Source: an uncultured Eubacteriales bacterium
GTDB lineage: Bacteria > Bacillota > Clostridia > Oscillospirales > Acutalibacteraceae
Assembly (NCBI GenBank): GCA_934476085.1
Contig: CAKSNE010000012.1
Location: 1-60,911 of the forward strand
Length of the DNA stretch: 60,911 bases
Reading direction: 5' to 3'
The translations under genes and the position numbers were made by a program. Below, piece by piece: positions 35,267 to 44,280 of this stretch (positions within the stretch are counted from its first letter, which is position 1; each line of letters starts with the position of its first letter). The notes beneath the pieces were generated by a model. It made no database searches and was not told the DNA's origin. It saw only the letters and a program-made list of their open reading frames with translations.

Positions 35267-36343
35267 TTTATTAACATTGTAAACACAGTTTGGCCCATTT
35301 TAGTGGCAATTTTAGTATTTGGACTAATAGTTTTTATTCATGAATTTGGTCATTTTATTTTTGCAAAAGCCTTTAATATTAAGGTAAATGAATTTGCTAT
35401 AGGATTTGGTCCTGCTATTTTAAAATTTCAAAAAGGCGAAACTAAATATGCCATTCGTATTCTTCCTTTTGGTGGCTATTGTGCTATGGAGGGTGAAGAC
35501 AGCGATAGCACCGATGAACGTGCATTTTTTAGAGCAAAGCCTTGGAAAAGAATTATTGTTGTAGCTGCGGGTGCAGTTTTCAATATTATTTTAGGTTTTA
35601 TTTTAATGGTTTCTACCGTTGCTATTTCAGGTGCAATTCAAGAAAATCATTTGCTTGCAACAACTACTGTTGCTCGTTTTTCTGAAAATGCAACCACAAA
35701 TAAAAATAATGGTTTAAAAGAAAACGATGTTATTAAAAAGATTAACGGTAGGCGTGTTTTCTCAGTTGAAGAAGTTTCTTATATGCTCGGGACTGCCGAA
35801 AATAATAAAGTTGACTTGGTTGTATTGAGAAACGGCGAGAAAAAAGAATTGAAAAATGTCCGGTTTCCACAAACTAAGTATGAGGGCAAAACTTATCTTA
35901 CAATTGACTTTTATTTTAAAGGCGAGAAAGTCGGCTTTAGTTCTTGTATAAAACAGGGCTTTTCAAGAACTCTTTCAATGGGCAGAATTGTGTTTATGTC
36001 GCTTGGCGATTTAATTTCGGGTAAGTTTGGGTTAAATGAAGTTTCAGGACCTGTCGGTGTTACTCAAGTTGTTTCTGATGCGGTAACCGCTACCGCTACA
36101 AACGGACTTCAAGGATTGGTTTCACTTCTCAAAATTCTTTGTTTAATTACTGTTAACTTAGGTGTTTTTAATTTACTCCCTATTCCTGCACTTGACGGCA
36201 GCAGAATATGGTTTTTAGTTATTGAATGGATAAAAGGCAAGCCGGTTAAAAATGAAGCGCTTGTTCATTCAATTGGTATGTTTATACTTTTAGCCTTTAT
36301 GGTGTTACTTGTATTTAAAGACCTTTGGGCTTGGATTTTTTAA
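35264..36343 (+). CDS. rseP: RseP/RasP site-2 zinc metalloprotease
   Basis: RseP cleaves membrane-embedded anti-sigma factors and signal peptide remnants. The zinc site is HEFGH in the first helix, a single PDZ domain (NNGLKENDVIKKINGRRV) lies in the middle, and NLLPIPALDGSRIWF supplies the third ligand near the C-terminus. The first standard start is GTG 35303, which begins inside the first membrane helix (AILVFGLIVFIHEFGH) and lacks a ribosome site. The codons upstream (IFINIVNTVWPIL) match the usual N-terminus, so ATT 35264 is proposed as start (359 aa). If GTG is used, the protein is 346 aa. Confidence 0.93.
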   Translation: MFINIVNTVWPILVAILVFGLIVFIHEFGHFIFAKAFNIKVNEFAIGFGPAILKFQKGETKYAIRILPFGGYCAMEGEDSDSTDERAFFRAKPWKRIIVVAAGAVFNIILGFILMVSTVAISGAIQENHLLATTTVARFSENATTNKNNGLKENDVIKKINGRRVFSVEEVSYMLGTAENNKVDLVVLRNGEKKELKNVRFPQTKYEGKTYLTIDFYFKGEKVGFSSCIKQGFSRTLSMGRIVFMSLGDLISGKFGLNEVSGPVGVTQVVSDAVTATATNGLQGLVSLLKILCLITVNLGVFNLLPIPALDGSRIWFLVIEWIKGKPVKNEALVHSIGMFILLAFMVLLVFKDLWAWIF

Positions 36344-36360
36344 AGTTTAGGTGAAAAATT

Positions 36361-37407
36361 ATGGCTTTGTATACTAAACAAGTTAATATTGGAAATATAG
36401 CGATAGGAAACGGTAATCCTATCGCTATTCAATCTATGTTGAATATTCCTGCTGAAAATATTGATGGCAATGTAAAACAAGCTATTGAACTTGAAAAAGC
36501 AGGTTGCGAAATTATTCGTACCGCAGTTCCTGATTTAAAAGCGGTAAAATTAATCGACGCACTTAAAAACAGCGTTTCAATTCCTGTTGTAGCTGATATT
36601 CATTTTAATTATAAAATAGCTCTTGAATGTGCTGAAGCAGGAGTTGATAAAATAAGAATTAACCCGGGAAATATCGGTGATGATGAAAAAGTCAGATTAG
36701 TTGCAAACAAATGTAATGAAAAGAATATTCCTATTAGAATTGGTGTTAATTCAGGCTCAGTTGAGAAAAATATTTTAGCTAAATACGGCGAAGTTACTGC
36801 GGATGCGTTGGTAGAAAGTGCAATGTATCATACAAAATTGCTTGAAAAATTTGATTTTGATAATATTGTAATTTCTATGAAAGCGTCTGATGTTAATTTA
36901 ATGTTTAATGCTTATAAAAAAGCGTCGGAAATGGTTAATTATCCGCTGCATCTAGGAGTTACAGAAGCCGGTACAAAGTATAAGGGCATTATAAAATCAG
37001 CTGCCGGTATCGGCGGATTATTGCTTAATGGTATCGGCGATACAATTCGTGTTTCATTAACTGATAACCCTATTGAAGAAATTAAAGCCGCAAAAGATAT
37101 TTTAAAAGCAATAGGACTTAAAAAAGGCGGTGTAAATATCGTTTCTTGTCCAACTTGCGGCAGAACAAAAATTGATTTAATCGGACTTGCAAATAGGGTA
37201 GAAAAAGCACTTGAAAATTGCGACAAAGATATTACAGTTGCAGTTATGGGTTGTGTTGTAAACGGTCCGGGTGAAGCAAAAGAAGCTGATATTGGTATAG
37301 CCGGCGGAGACGGTTGCGGAGTTATATTTAAAAAAGATGAACCGCCTAGAAAAGTCAGAGAAGAAGACTTGTTTGATGAATTAATGAAAGAAATTAAGGG
37401 ATTGTAA
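36361..37407 (+). CDS. ispG: 4-hydroxy-3-methylbut-2-en-1-yl diphosphate synthase
   Basis: IspG (GcpE) is a 4Fe-4S enzyme in the MEP pathway. The TIM-barrel part has PIAIQSMLN and VADIHFNYKIAL. The cluster cysteines are in SCPTCGRTKIDL and GCVVNGPGEA, and GGDGCGVIFKK ends the cluster domain. The 348-aa length is typical of the bacterial form. It sits between rseP and polC. Confidence 0.97.
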   Translation: MALYTKQVNIGNIAIGNGNPIAIQSMLNIPAENIDGNVKQAIELEKAGCEIIRTAVPDLKAVKLIDALKNSVSIPVVADIHFNYKIALECAEAGVDKIRINPGNIGDDEKVRLVANKCNEKNIPIRIGVNSGSVEKNILAKYGEVTADALVESAMYHTKLLEKFDFDNIVISMKASDVNLMFNAYKKASEMVNYPLHLGVTEAGTKYKGIIKSAAGIGGLLLNGIGDTIRVSLTDNPIEEIKAAKDILKAIGLKKGGVNIVSCPTCGRTKIDLIGLANRVEKALENCDKDITVAVMGCVVNGPGEAKEADIGIAGGDGCGVIFKKDEPPRKVREEDLFDELMKEIKGL

Positions 37408-37410
37408 TTA

Positions 37411-40400
37411 ATGAATAAAAAGGTTGTTGACGTTTTTGGAAATGTGCTTGATAACGAAACAAAAGAAGAATTCAAGGACGTCGTTATTACATATTGCGGA
37501 ATTAATCGAGAAAACCGTTTTTTAAAATGCGAAGCACTCTCACAATCTTATATTTACAATAGTGAGTGTGAAAAATTGCGTGAACAAATTAAAAACGGAA
37601 TGGGACTTAACGCAATAATTTTTGATGTTGTTTATAAAGAAATTGAGCTGAATTCTAACTATTTAAGCGATATTTTTGTTGATATAAAAAAGAAAAATTT
37701 AGGTCTAAACGGCTTTTTTAATGATGCAAATTTTTCTTTTGAAAACAATACATTAAAAATTGAATTAAAGCATGGCGGAATTGAAGTTTTAACCGGTCTT
37801 AATGCTGAAAAGAAAATTAAAGATTATTTTAGCGTTCATTTTAATTTGTTTGTAGAAGTTGAATTTACAGGCGTCTTGGAAATGAGTGTTGAAGAGCATG
37901 AACAAGAGGCAAAACAGGCAGCACAAGAATTAAAAGAAAAACAAGAAGTTGAAAATAAACCTAAAAAAGTAGTTCATGATGCACCGCCTCCTGATGATAT
38001 GAAATATTATCCGGATACAATGCGTTTTGTTTATGGCAGAGAGTTGCGTCCGAATGTTCAAACAACTCCAATAGGGGAAGTTCAACCGGACTTTGGCTAT
38101 GCAACCGTTTGGGGCGATGTTTTTAAAATAGAAAGCAAAGAAACTAAATTTGGAAACAGATTTAGAGTTAAAATATTTATTACTGATTATACAGGTTCTT
38201 ATATAGTGAAAACTTTATCGCCTGTTGACGCAAAAGATAACAATAAATTAGTTGAATTAGAAGGAAAAACTGTTATTGTTCGCGGTGGCATTGATTATGA
38301 TAGTTTTGAGCGTGAAAATATTATAAATCCTAGCTCGATTTATGTTGTAGAACGCTATAATATTACTGATACTGCTGATAAAAAGCGTGTTGAACTTCAT
38401 ATGCATACTAATATGTCTACTATGGACGGTATGACTCCTGCTGAAGATTTAATTAACACTGCTTATAAATGGGGACACAAAGCGGTTGCCATTACTGACC
38501 ATGGTGTTGTTCAGTCATTTCCGGCAGCTATGAATGCAGTTGAAGCAATTCGCAAAAAAGGCGGAGAGTTTAAAATAATATATGGCGTTGAAGCTTATTT
38601 TGTAAACGATTTTGTCGGTGCGGTAAAAGGTAATCAAGATACACCTTTTGATGAAGAATTTATTGTTTTTGATGTTGAAACAACGGGACTGAAACCGGGT
38701 ACTGACAGATTAACCGAAATCGGTGCGGTAAAGGTTGTAAACGGCGAAGTTGTTGAAGAATTTGATACATTTGTCAATCCTGAAATGTTTATTCCGCCTA
38801 AAATTACCGAACTTACAGGCATTACTAATGAAATGGTAAAAGATGCACCTAGTGAAGCGGAAGCATTAAATAAGTTTTTAGATTTTTGCGGCGACAGAAT
38901 TTTAATAGCGCATAATGCTGATTTTGATATGTCGTTTATTAATGCTGCTACTAACAGATGTGAAATTCAGTACAACCCTACTTATATTGATACTGTACCT
39001 ATGGCACGTGCACTTTTGCCGGATATAAAAAATCATAAGCTTGATACTGTGGCGAATGCGTTAAAATTGCCTGAGTTTAATCATCACCGTGCTTGTGACG
39101 ATGCAAGAATTTTAGGTCATATTTTTATTAGATTTATGGATATGCTTGACGCCAGAGAGTGTAAATCGTCAGGTATGATAAACTCGGCTCTTGCGGGCAG
39201 TGATTGGCATGGACTTCGCAGATACCATATGATTATTCTTGTTAAGAATACAACAGGACTTAAAAACCTTTATAAAATTGTGTCTGAGTCACATCTTAAC
39301 ACTTATTATAAAGGTCGAGGCGCATCAATGCCTTGCGTTTTAAAATCATATCTTGATAAGCATAGAGAAGGTCTTATTATCGGCTCGGCTTGTGAAGCAG
39401 GTGAACTTTACCGTGCTATTTTAGCTAAAAAACAGTGGGGTGAGTTATTAGATATAGCCTCATATTATGATTATTTAGAAGTTCAACCTAATGGCAACAA
39501 TGCGTTTATGATTAAAAACGGCACTTTGTCGTCTGAATATGAATTAAACGAGCATACAAAGACAATTATTCGTCTTGCTGAAAAGCTTGATAAACCTGTT
39601 GTTGCAACAGGCGACGTTCATTTTTTGAAACCTGAAGATTCAAAATTCAGAGCAATTTTGATGGCAGGCAAAGGTTTTAAAGACGCTGATGATCAAGCAC
39701 CGCTTTATCTTAAAACAACTGATGAAATGTTAAAAGATTTTGCATTTTTAGGTGAGAAAAAAGCTAGGGAAGTAGTTATTGATAATACTAATTTAATAGC
39801 TGATATGATTGAGTATATTCGTCCTGTTCCTGAAGGAAACTTTCCTCCTACAATTGAAGGCTCTGACGATACTTTGCGTGATGACTGTTATAAAAACGCA
39901 AAAGATATTTACGGTGATCCGTTGCCTGAAATAGTGCAAAAGCGTCTTGATAAAGAACTTAATTCTATTATCAAAAACGGATTTTCTATTATGTATGTAT
40001 CAGCTCAAAAGTTGGTTTTAGATTCAAATGCTCATGGCTATTTGGTAGGCTCTCGTGGTTCGGTTGGCTCATCTTTCGTTGCTACCGCAGCAGGTATTTC
40101 CGAAGTTAACCCGTTAGCACCTCATTATGTTTGTAAAAACTGCAAGCATTCAGAGTTTATTACCGACGGTTCAGTAGGCTCAGGCTTTGACTTACCGCCA
40201 AAGGCTTGTCCAAATTGCGGTACTGATATGGACCGTGACGGTCACGATATTCCTTTTGAAACATTCTTAGGATTTAAAGGTGATAAAGTACCTGATATTG
40301 ACCTTAACTTTTCAGGCGAATATCAGTCTTGTGCGCACAAGTATACCGAAACACTTTTTGGTTCAAAAAGCGTGTTTAAAGCGGGTACAATCGGTACTGT

Positions 40401-41736
40401 TGCATCAAAAACCGCATTTGGCTTTGTTAAAAAATATGCTGATGAACGTGGTCTTAATTTATCAAAAGCCGAAATTGAGCGACTTACAATTGGTTGCACA
40501 GGCATTAAACGTACAACAGGTCAGCACCCTGCCGGTATGATTGTTGTTCCTAATGATAAAGATATATATGATTTTTGTCCTGTTCAACATCCGGCTGATG
40601 ATATGGAGTCTGATATTGTAACAACTCACTTTGACTTCCATTCAATTCATGATACTATTTTGAAACTTGATATTCTCGGTCATGATGTGCCGACGATTTA
40701 TCGTTATCTCGAAATTAATACAGGTATTCCTGTAATGAACGTTCCTATGAGCGATGAAAAGGTAATGAGTTTGTTTAATTCTACCGAAGCACTTGGTGTT
40801 ACACCTGAGCAAATCGGCTCGCTTACAGGTACTTTTTCATTGCCTGAACTCGGTACTTCCTTTGTTCGCGGAATGTTGACTGAAACCAAACCTAAAAACT
40901 TTTCTGACCTTTTACAGATTTCAGGTCTTTCCCATGGTACTGATGTATGGCTTGGCAATGCTCAAGAACTTATTAAAGACGGAACTTGTACAATTTCCGA
41001 AGTTATCGGTACTCGTGATAATATTATGGTTTACCTTATTCATAAGGGAATGGAAGAGGGAAGAGCTTTTAAAATTACCGAAACTGTTCGTAAAGGTCTT
41101 GTTGCAAAAGGCAAAGTTTCTGAAGAAGACTGGAACGGTATGGTTAAAGATATGCTTGATTGTGGTGTTCCGCAATGGTATTGTGATTCTTGTAGAAAAA
41201 TTAAGTATATGTTCCCTAAAGCCCATGCGGCAGCTTATATGATTTCAGCACTCAGACTTGGTTGGTATAAGGTTTATAAACCACTTGAATACTATGCTGC
41301 TTACTTTACTGTTCGTGGTGAAGATATGGACGCTGCTATTGCTCTTTCAGGCATAGAAGGCGTTAAGGCTAAGATTAATGAAATTACTAATAAAGGTAAA
41401 GAAGCTACACCAAAAGAAACAGGTATGATACCTACATTACAAATTGTTGTTGAAATGCTTTGCCGTGGTGTTGAGTTATTACCGGTTGATTTTTATAAAT
41501 CAAAAGCAAGTATTTATCAAATTGAAGATGGCAAAATTCGTTTGCCGTTTAGTTCGGTAAATGGTGTTGGCGAAAATGCCGCTGTTGCCCTTGAAGAAGC
41601 TGCAAAAATCGGCGGATTTGTTTCACAAGAAGATATTCAACAGGCTTCCGGTGTTACAAAAACGGTTATTCAATCGTTAGTTGATATTGGAACACTTGAC
41701 TTTTTGCCAAAGTCAAACCAAATGAGCTTCTTTTAA
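37411..41736 (+). CDS. polC: DNA polymerase III alpha subunit, Gram-positive PolC type
   Basis: PolC is the main replicase of Firmicutes with built-in proofreading. The order is: N-terminal domain (1-200), OB fold (FGYATVWGDVFKIESKETKFGNR in part, about 225-320), PHP domain beginning VELHMHTNMSTMDG (from 327), an inserted DEDDh exonuclease (FDVETTGLKPGTDRLTEIG, Asp421), the rest of the PHP domain, then palm, fingers and helix-hairpin-helix parts. A four-cysteine zinc knuckle (CKNC, CPNC) and the palm motif DIDLNFSGEYQ are clear. The 1441-aa length is normal. It ends the long pyrH-polC series. Confidence 0.98.
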   Translation: MNKKVVDVFGNVLDNETKEEFKDVVITYCGINRENRFLKCEALSQSYIYNSECEKLREQIKNGMGLNAIIFDVVYKEIELNSNYLSDIFVDIKKKNLGLNGFFNDANFSFENNTLKIELKHGGIEVLTGLNAEKKIKDYFSVHFNLFVEVEFTGVLEMSVEEHEQEAKQAAQELKEKQEVENKPKKVVHDAPPPDDMKYYPDTMRFVYGRELRPNVQTTPIGEVQPDFGYATVWGDVFKIESKETKFGNRFRVKIFITDYTGSYIVKTLSPVDAKDNNKLVELEGKTVIVRGGIDYDSFERENIINPSSIYVVERYNITDTADKKRVELHMHTNMSTMDGMTPAEDLINTAYKWGHKAVAITDHGVVQSFPAAMNAVEAIRKKGGEFKIIYGVEAYFVNDFVGAVKGNQDTPFDEEFIVFDVETTGLKPGTDRLTEIGAVKVVNGEVVEEFDTFVNPEMFIPPKITELTGITNEMVKDAPSEAEALNKFLDFCGDRILIAHNADFDMSFINAATNRCEIQYNPTYIDTVPMARALLPDIKNHKLDTVANALKLPEFNHHRACDDARILGHIFIRFMDMLDARECKSSGMINSALAGSDWHGLRRYHMIILVKNTTGLKNLYKIVSESHLNTYYKGRGASMPCVLKSYLDKHREGLIIGSACEAGELYRAILAKKQWGELLDIASYYDYLEVQPNGNNAFMIKNGTLSSEYELNEHTKTIIRLAEKLDKPVVATGDVHFLKPEDSKFRAILMAGKGFKDADDQAPLYLKTTDEMLKDFAFLGEKKAREVVIDNTNLIADMIEYIRPVPEGNFPPTIEGSDDTLRDDCYKNAKDIYGDPLPEIVQKRLDKELNSIIKNGFSIMYVSAQKLVLDSNAHGYLVGSRGSVGSSFVATAAGISEVNPLAPHYVCKNCKHSEFITDGSVGSGFDLPPKACPNCGTDMDRDGHDIPFETFLGFKGDKVPDIDLNFSGEYQSCAHKYTETLFGSKSVFKAGTIGTVASKTAFGFVKKYADERGLNLSKAEIERLTIGCTGIKRTTGQHPAGMIVVPNDKDIYDFCPVQHPADDMESDIVTTHFDFHSIHDTILKLDILGHDVPTIYRYLEINTGIPVMNVPMSDEKVMSLFNSTEALGVTPEQIGSLTGTFSLPELGTSFVRGMLTETKPKNFSDLLQISGLSHGTDVWLGNAQELIKDGTCTISEVIGTRDNIMVYLIHKGMEEGRAFKITETVRKGLVAKGKVSEEDWNGMVKDMLDCGVPQWYCDSCRKIKYMFPKAHAAAYMISALRLGWYKVYKPLEYYAAYFTVRGEDMDAAIALSGIEGVKAKINEITNKGKEATPKETGMIPTLQIVVEMLCRGVELLPVDFYKSKASIYQIEDGKIRLPFSSVNGVGENAAVALEEAAKIGGFVSQEDIQQASGVTKTVIQSLVDIGTLDFLPKSNQMSFF

Positions 41737-41803
41737 TGTGTTAAAATAGTGTTAAGAAAAGAAAAGTTGTTGTTATTATTTTGTTAAGATAATTTTTCGT
41801 CTC

Positions 41804-41832
41804 TTGAAAATAAAGACAGTTATCTATATAAT
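41804..41832 (+). promoter_or_regulatory. Promoter of the YitT-family gene
   Basis: TTGAAA (41804-41809) and TATAAT (41827-41832) are 17 nt apart, about 100 nt before the start codon. Confidence 0.82.
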
Positions 41833-41873
41833 TATTTATATAGTGTGTCAGCTATAATTTTATCTTTTTGAAA

Positions 41874-41909
41874 AAAGACTTTCACCAAATTCGGTTGAAA
41901 GCCTTTTTG
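41874..41909 (+). terminator. Hairpin in the leader of the YitT-family gene
   Basis: AGACTTTCACC and GGTTGAAAGCCT form a stem with one bulge and a mismatch, followed by TTTTTGTTTT. It lies after the promoter at 41804-41832, so it would act as a leader attenuator, or as a terminator for read-through from polC. Confidence 0.6.
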
Positions 41910-41931
41910 TTTTATATAGGAGATGATAAAT

Positions 41932-42810
41932 ATGATTAAGAAAGTTATAGAAAAGTTTTCACCGTTTAATTTCGTAATGTTGTTTATAGCCGGTATTATA
42001 AATGCTTTTGGTGTTACTATGTTTTTAGCACCTGTTAATTTATACGATAGCGGACTTTCCGGTACATCAATGCTTTTGTGGGAGTTAACACCCGATAACT
42101 TTACTTTAGGTTTATTTCTCATTGTGCTTAATATTCCGTTTTTTATATTCGGACTTAAAAAGCAAGGCGTTGTTTTCACCGTTTACTCAATTTTTGCCGT
42201 TGCAATTTATGCACTTGCTTCTTTCTTTTTTACAGATATTATGCCAATTGATATTTCAGTTTCATCACCGTTTGCTGGAACGGATCTGGTTTTATGTGCG
42301 GTATTCGGCGGTATGATTTCGGGTATCGGCAGTGGTACAACAATTCGTTATGGCGGAGCTATTGACGGAATCGAAGTTGTATCGGTTATTTTTGCTAAAC
42401 GCTTAGGACTTACAGTAGGCTCGTTTGTTATGATTTATAATGTGATTTTATATATTTCTGTCGGAATTATAATGAACAGTTGGATTTTACCTCTTTATTC
42501 AATTATTACATACGCAGTTGCGGTTAAAACAATCGACTTTATTGTAGAAGGTCTTGATAAAGCAAAATCTGCAATGATTATAACTGAGTTGCCTGATGAA
42601 ATTTCTGCTGAATTATCAGAATCATTCGGTAAAGGCGTCACTATGATTAATGCTCACGGATATTATTCCGACGAAGCAAAAACAATGATTTATTTTGTTG
42701 TAAACAGATTTCAAATTGCAAAATTAAAAAGAATTGTTAGAACAATTGATAAAAAAGCATTTATAACTATAACAGAAGTTTCCGATGTTTTAGGAACAAG
42801 TGCAAAATAA
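41932..42810 (+). CDS. YitT-family membrane protein (DUF161 plus DUF2179)
   Basis: This is a 292-aa protein with five or six membrane helices. The N-terminal half matches the YitT pattern (GIINAFGVTMFLAPVNLYDSGLSGTSML, GSGTTIRYGGAIDGIEVVS in part). A C-terminal soluble domain of about 80 residues (KGVTMINAHGYYSDEAKTMI) is the DUF2179 type, thought to bind a ligand. The function is unknown for the family. TAGGAG lies 9 nt before ATG 41932; the ATG at 41923 overlaps that site. It has its own promoter and leader hairpin. Confidence 0.88.
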   Translation: MIKKVIEKFSPFNFVMLFIAGIINAFGVTMFLAPVNLYDSGLSGTSMLLWELTPDNFTLGLFLIVLNIPFFIFGLKKQGVVFTVYSIFAVAIYALASFFFTDIMPIDISVSSPFAGTDLVLCAVFGGMISGIGSGTTIRYGGAIDGIEVVSVIFAKRLGLTVGSFVMIYNVILYISVGIIMNSWILPLYSIITYAVAVKTIDFIVEGLDKAKSAMIITELPDEISAELSESFGKGVTMINAHGYYSDEAKTMIYFVVNRFQIAKLKRIVRTIDKKAFITITEVSDVLGTSAK

Positions 42811-42812
42811 AA

Positions 42813-42842
42813 AATCCGGGAGAATTTTCTCCCGAATTTTTT
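42813..42842. terminator. Bidirectional terminator between yitT-like and mtaB
   Basis: CGGGAGAA (42817-42824) pairs with TTCTCCCG (42827-42834), flanked by an A-run and a T-run. It serves two convergent genes. Confidence 0.85.
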
Positions 42843-42846
42843 TAAC

Positions 42847-44127
42847 TTATTGTAATTCGCCGATGCAAGCCTCTTTATCAACGCTTACTAATTTTATATC
42901 AATAATTTTGCCTGCAATATTTTCATCTGTTTTAACTTTAACTAAAGTATAATTTGGTGTGTATCCTTCATAGTATCCGTCTTTATTGCGATTTTCAAAT
43001 AAAACCTTGTAAACCCCGCCGATTTGCTTTTGCAAAAATGCGTGTTGAGTTTCATTTGCGGCGGAAATCATTTTAGCACTTCGTTCTCTCTTTACAGAAT
43101 TTTCAATCTGCCCGTCATATTTTTCAGCGGCAGTACCTTTTCTAACAGAATAAGCAAATACATGAGCCTTTGAAAAGGCGATTTTTTTCAAAAAGTTTAC
43201 CGATGTTTCAAAATCTTCTTCGCTTTCGCCCGCAAAGCCGACCATTATATCGGTTGTAATTCCTGCGTTAGGGAATTTATTGCGAAGTTTTTCAATTAAT
43301 TCAGCATAAAATGCGGTATCATAGTGCCTGTTCATATGCTTTAGCGTTTTATCGCAACCTGATTGTAATGATAAGTGAAACTGTGGGCAAAGTGCTTTTA
43401 CCTTTGACAATCTGTCGATAACATCATCGGTGAATTGGTCAGGTTCCATTGATCCGAGCCTAATTCTCTCGATTCCTTGATTTGCAACCGCCTCAACGGC
43501 ATCTGCAAGATTAAGGCCGTTTTCTTTTCCGTAAGCCGATAGGTTAATTCCTATTAAAACTACTTCTTTAAAGCCGTTTTTAACAAGTGTTGATACTTCC
43601 TTTTCAATCTCGTGAATTGGTTTTGAGCGAACTCTGCCTCTTGCATAAGGAATAATGCAGTAAGAACAAAATCTGTCGCAGCCGTCTTCAATTTTCATAA
43701 AAGCCTTTGTTCTGTCGTGGAAAGTTTCGATTGTGCTTTTAACATTTTCTTTGTTATGCGGTTTGATAATTGTTTGTCGCTTGCCGGTTATTCTAAATTC
43801 GTTTATAGCATATACTAATTTATCATTAGTACCGTTGCCGAGAACAACATCAGCACTTTCAAGATTTTGTGCTTCTTGTGGAAAAGCCTGTGGCATACAA
43901 CCTGTTAAAACAATAATGCTATCGTTTAACATTCTTCTGTATTTTCTTACCATTTGGCGAGTTTTTCTGTCGCTTTCAGCGGTAACTGTGCAAGAATTTA
44001 TTATAAAAACATCGGGCGAATCGTTTTCGGTAACGATTTCATAACCGTTTTTAATAAGATTTTCTTTCATTAATTCGGTTTCATATTGGTTTACTTTACA
44101 ACCTAAAGTGTGAAATGCAGCTCTCAT
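42847..44127 (-). CDS. mtaB: tRNA (t6A37) methylthiotransferase
   Basis: MtaB adds a methylthio group to t6A at position 37 of ANN-decoding tRNAs. The N-terminal UPF0004 domain carries three cluster cysteines (C10 in HTLGCKVNQYE, C46, C77). The radical SAM motif is C150-x3-C154-x2-C157 (GCDRFCSYC). A C-terminal TRAM region ends the protein. The start HTLGCKVNQYE identifies MtaB and not MiaB or RimO. It is 426 aa, monocistronic, and has AAGGAG before the ATG. Confidence 0.95.
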   Translation of the reverse strand: MRAAFHTLGCKVNQYETELMKENLIKNGYEIVTENDSPDVFIINSCTVTAESDRKTRQMVRKYRRMLNDSIIVLTGCMPQAFPQEAQNLESADVVLGNGTNDKLVYAINEFRITGKRQTIIKPHNKENVKSTIETFHDRTKAFMKIEDGCDRFCSYCIIPYARGRVRSKPIHEIEKEVSTLVKNGFKEVVLIGINLSAYGKENGLNLADAVEAVANQGIERIRLGSMEPDQFTDDVIDRLSKVKALCPQFHLSLQSGCDKTLKHMNRHYDTAFYAELIEKLRNKFPNAGITTDIMVGFAGESEEDFETSVNFLKKIAFSKAHVFAYSVRKGTAAEKYDGQIENSVKRERSAKMISAANETQHAFLQKQIGGVYKVLFENRNKDGYYEGYTPNYTLVKVKTDENIAGKIIDIKLVSVDKEACIGELQ

Positions 44128-44204
44128 AAATGCTCCTTTTTATTGAGTATAATATGATTATAATACTATTTACAACTTTTTTCAAACTATTTTTGTAATT
44201 ATGC

Positions 44205-44233
44205 TTGAAAAAGCTCACATTTTATAGTAAAAT
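44205..44233 (+). promoter_or_regulatory. Promoter of pgi
   Basis: TTGAAA (44205-44210) and TAAAAT (44228-44233) are 17 nt apart, 48 nt before the pgi start. Confidence 0.8.
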
Positions 44234-44280
44234 AGTATAAACAAATTGTTATAAGCAAATTATTTGGAGGACAATTTATA

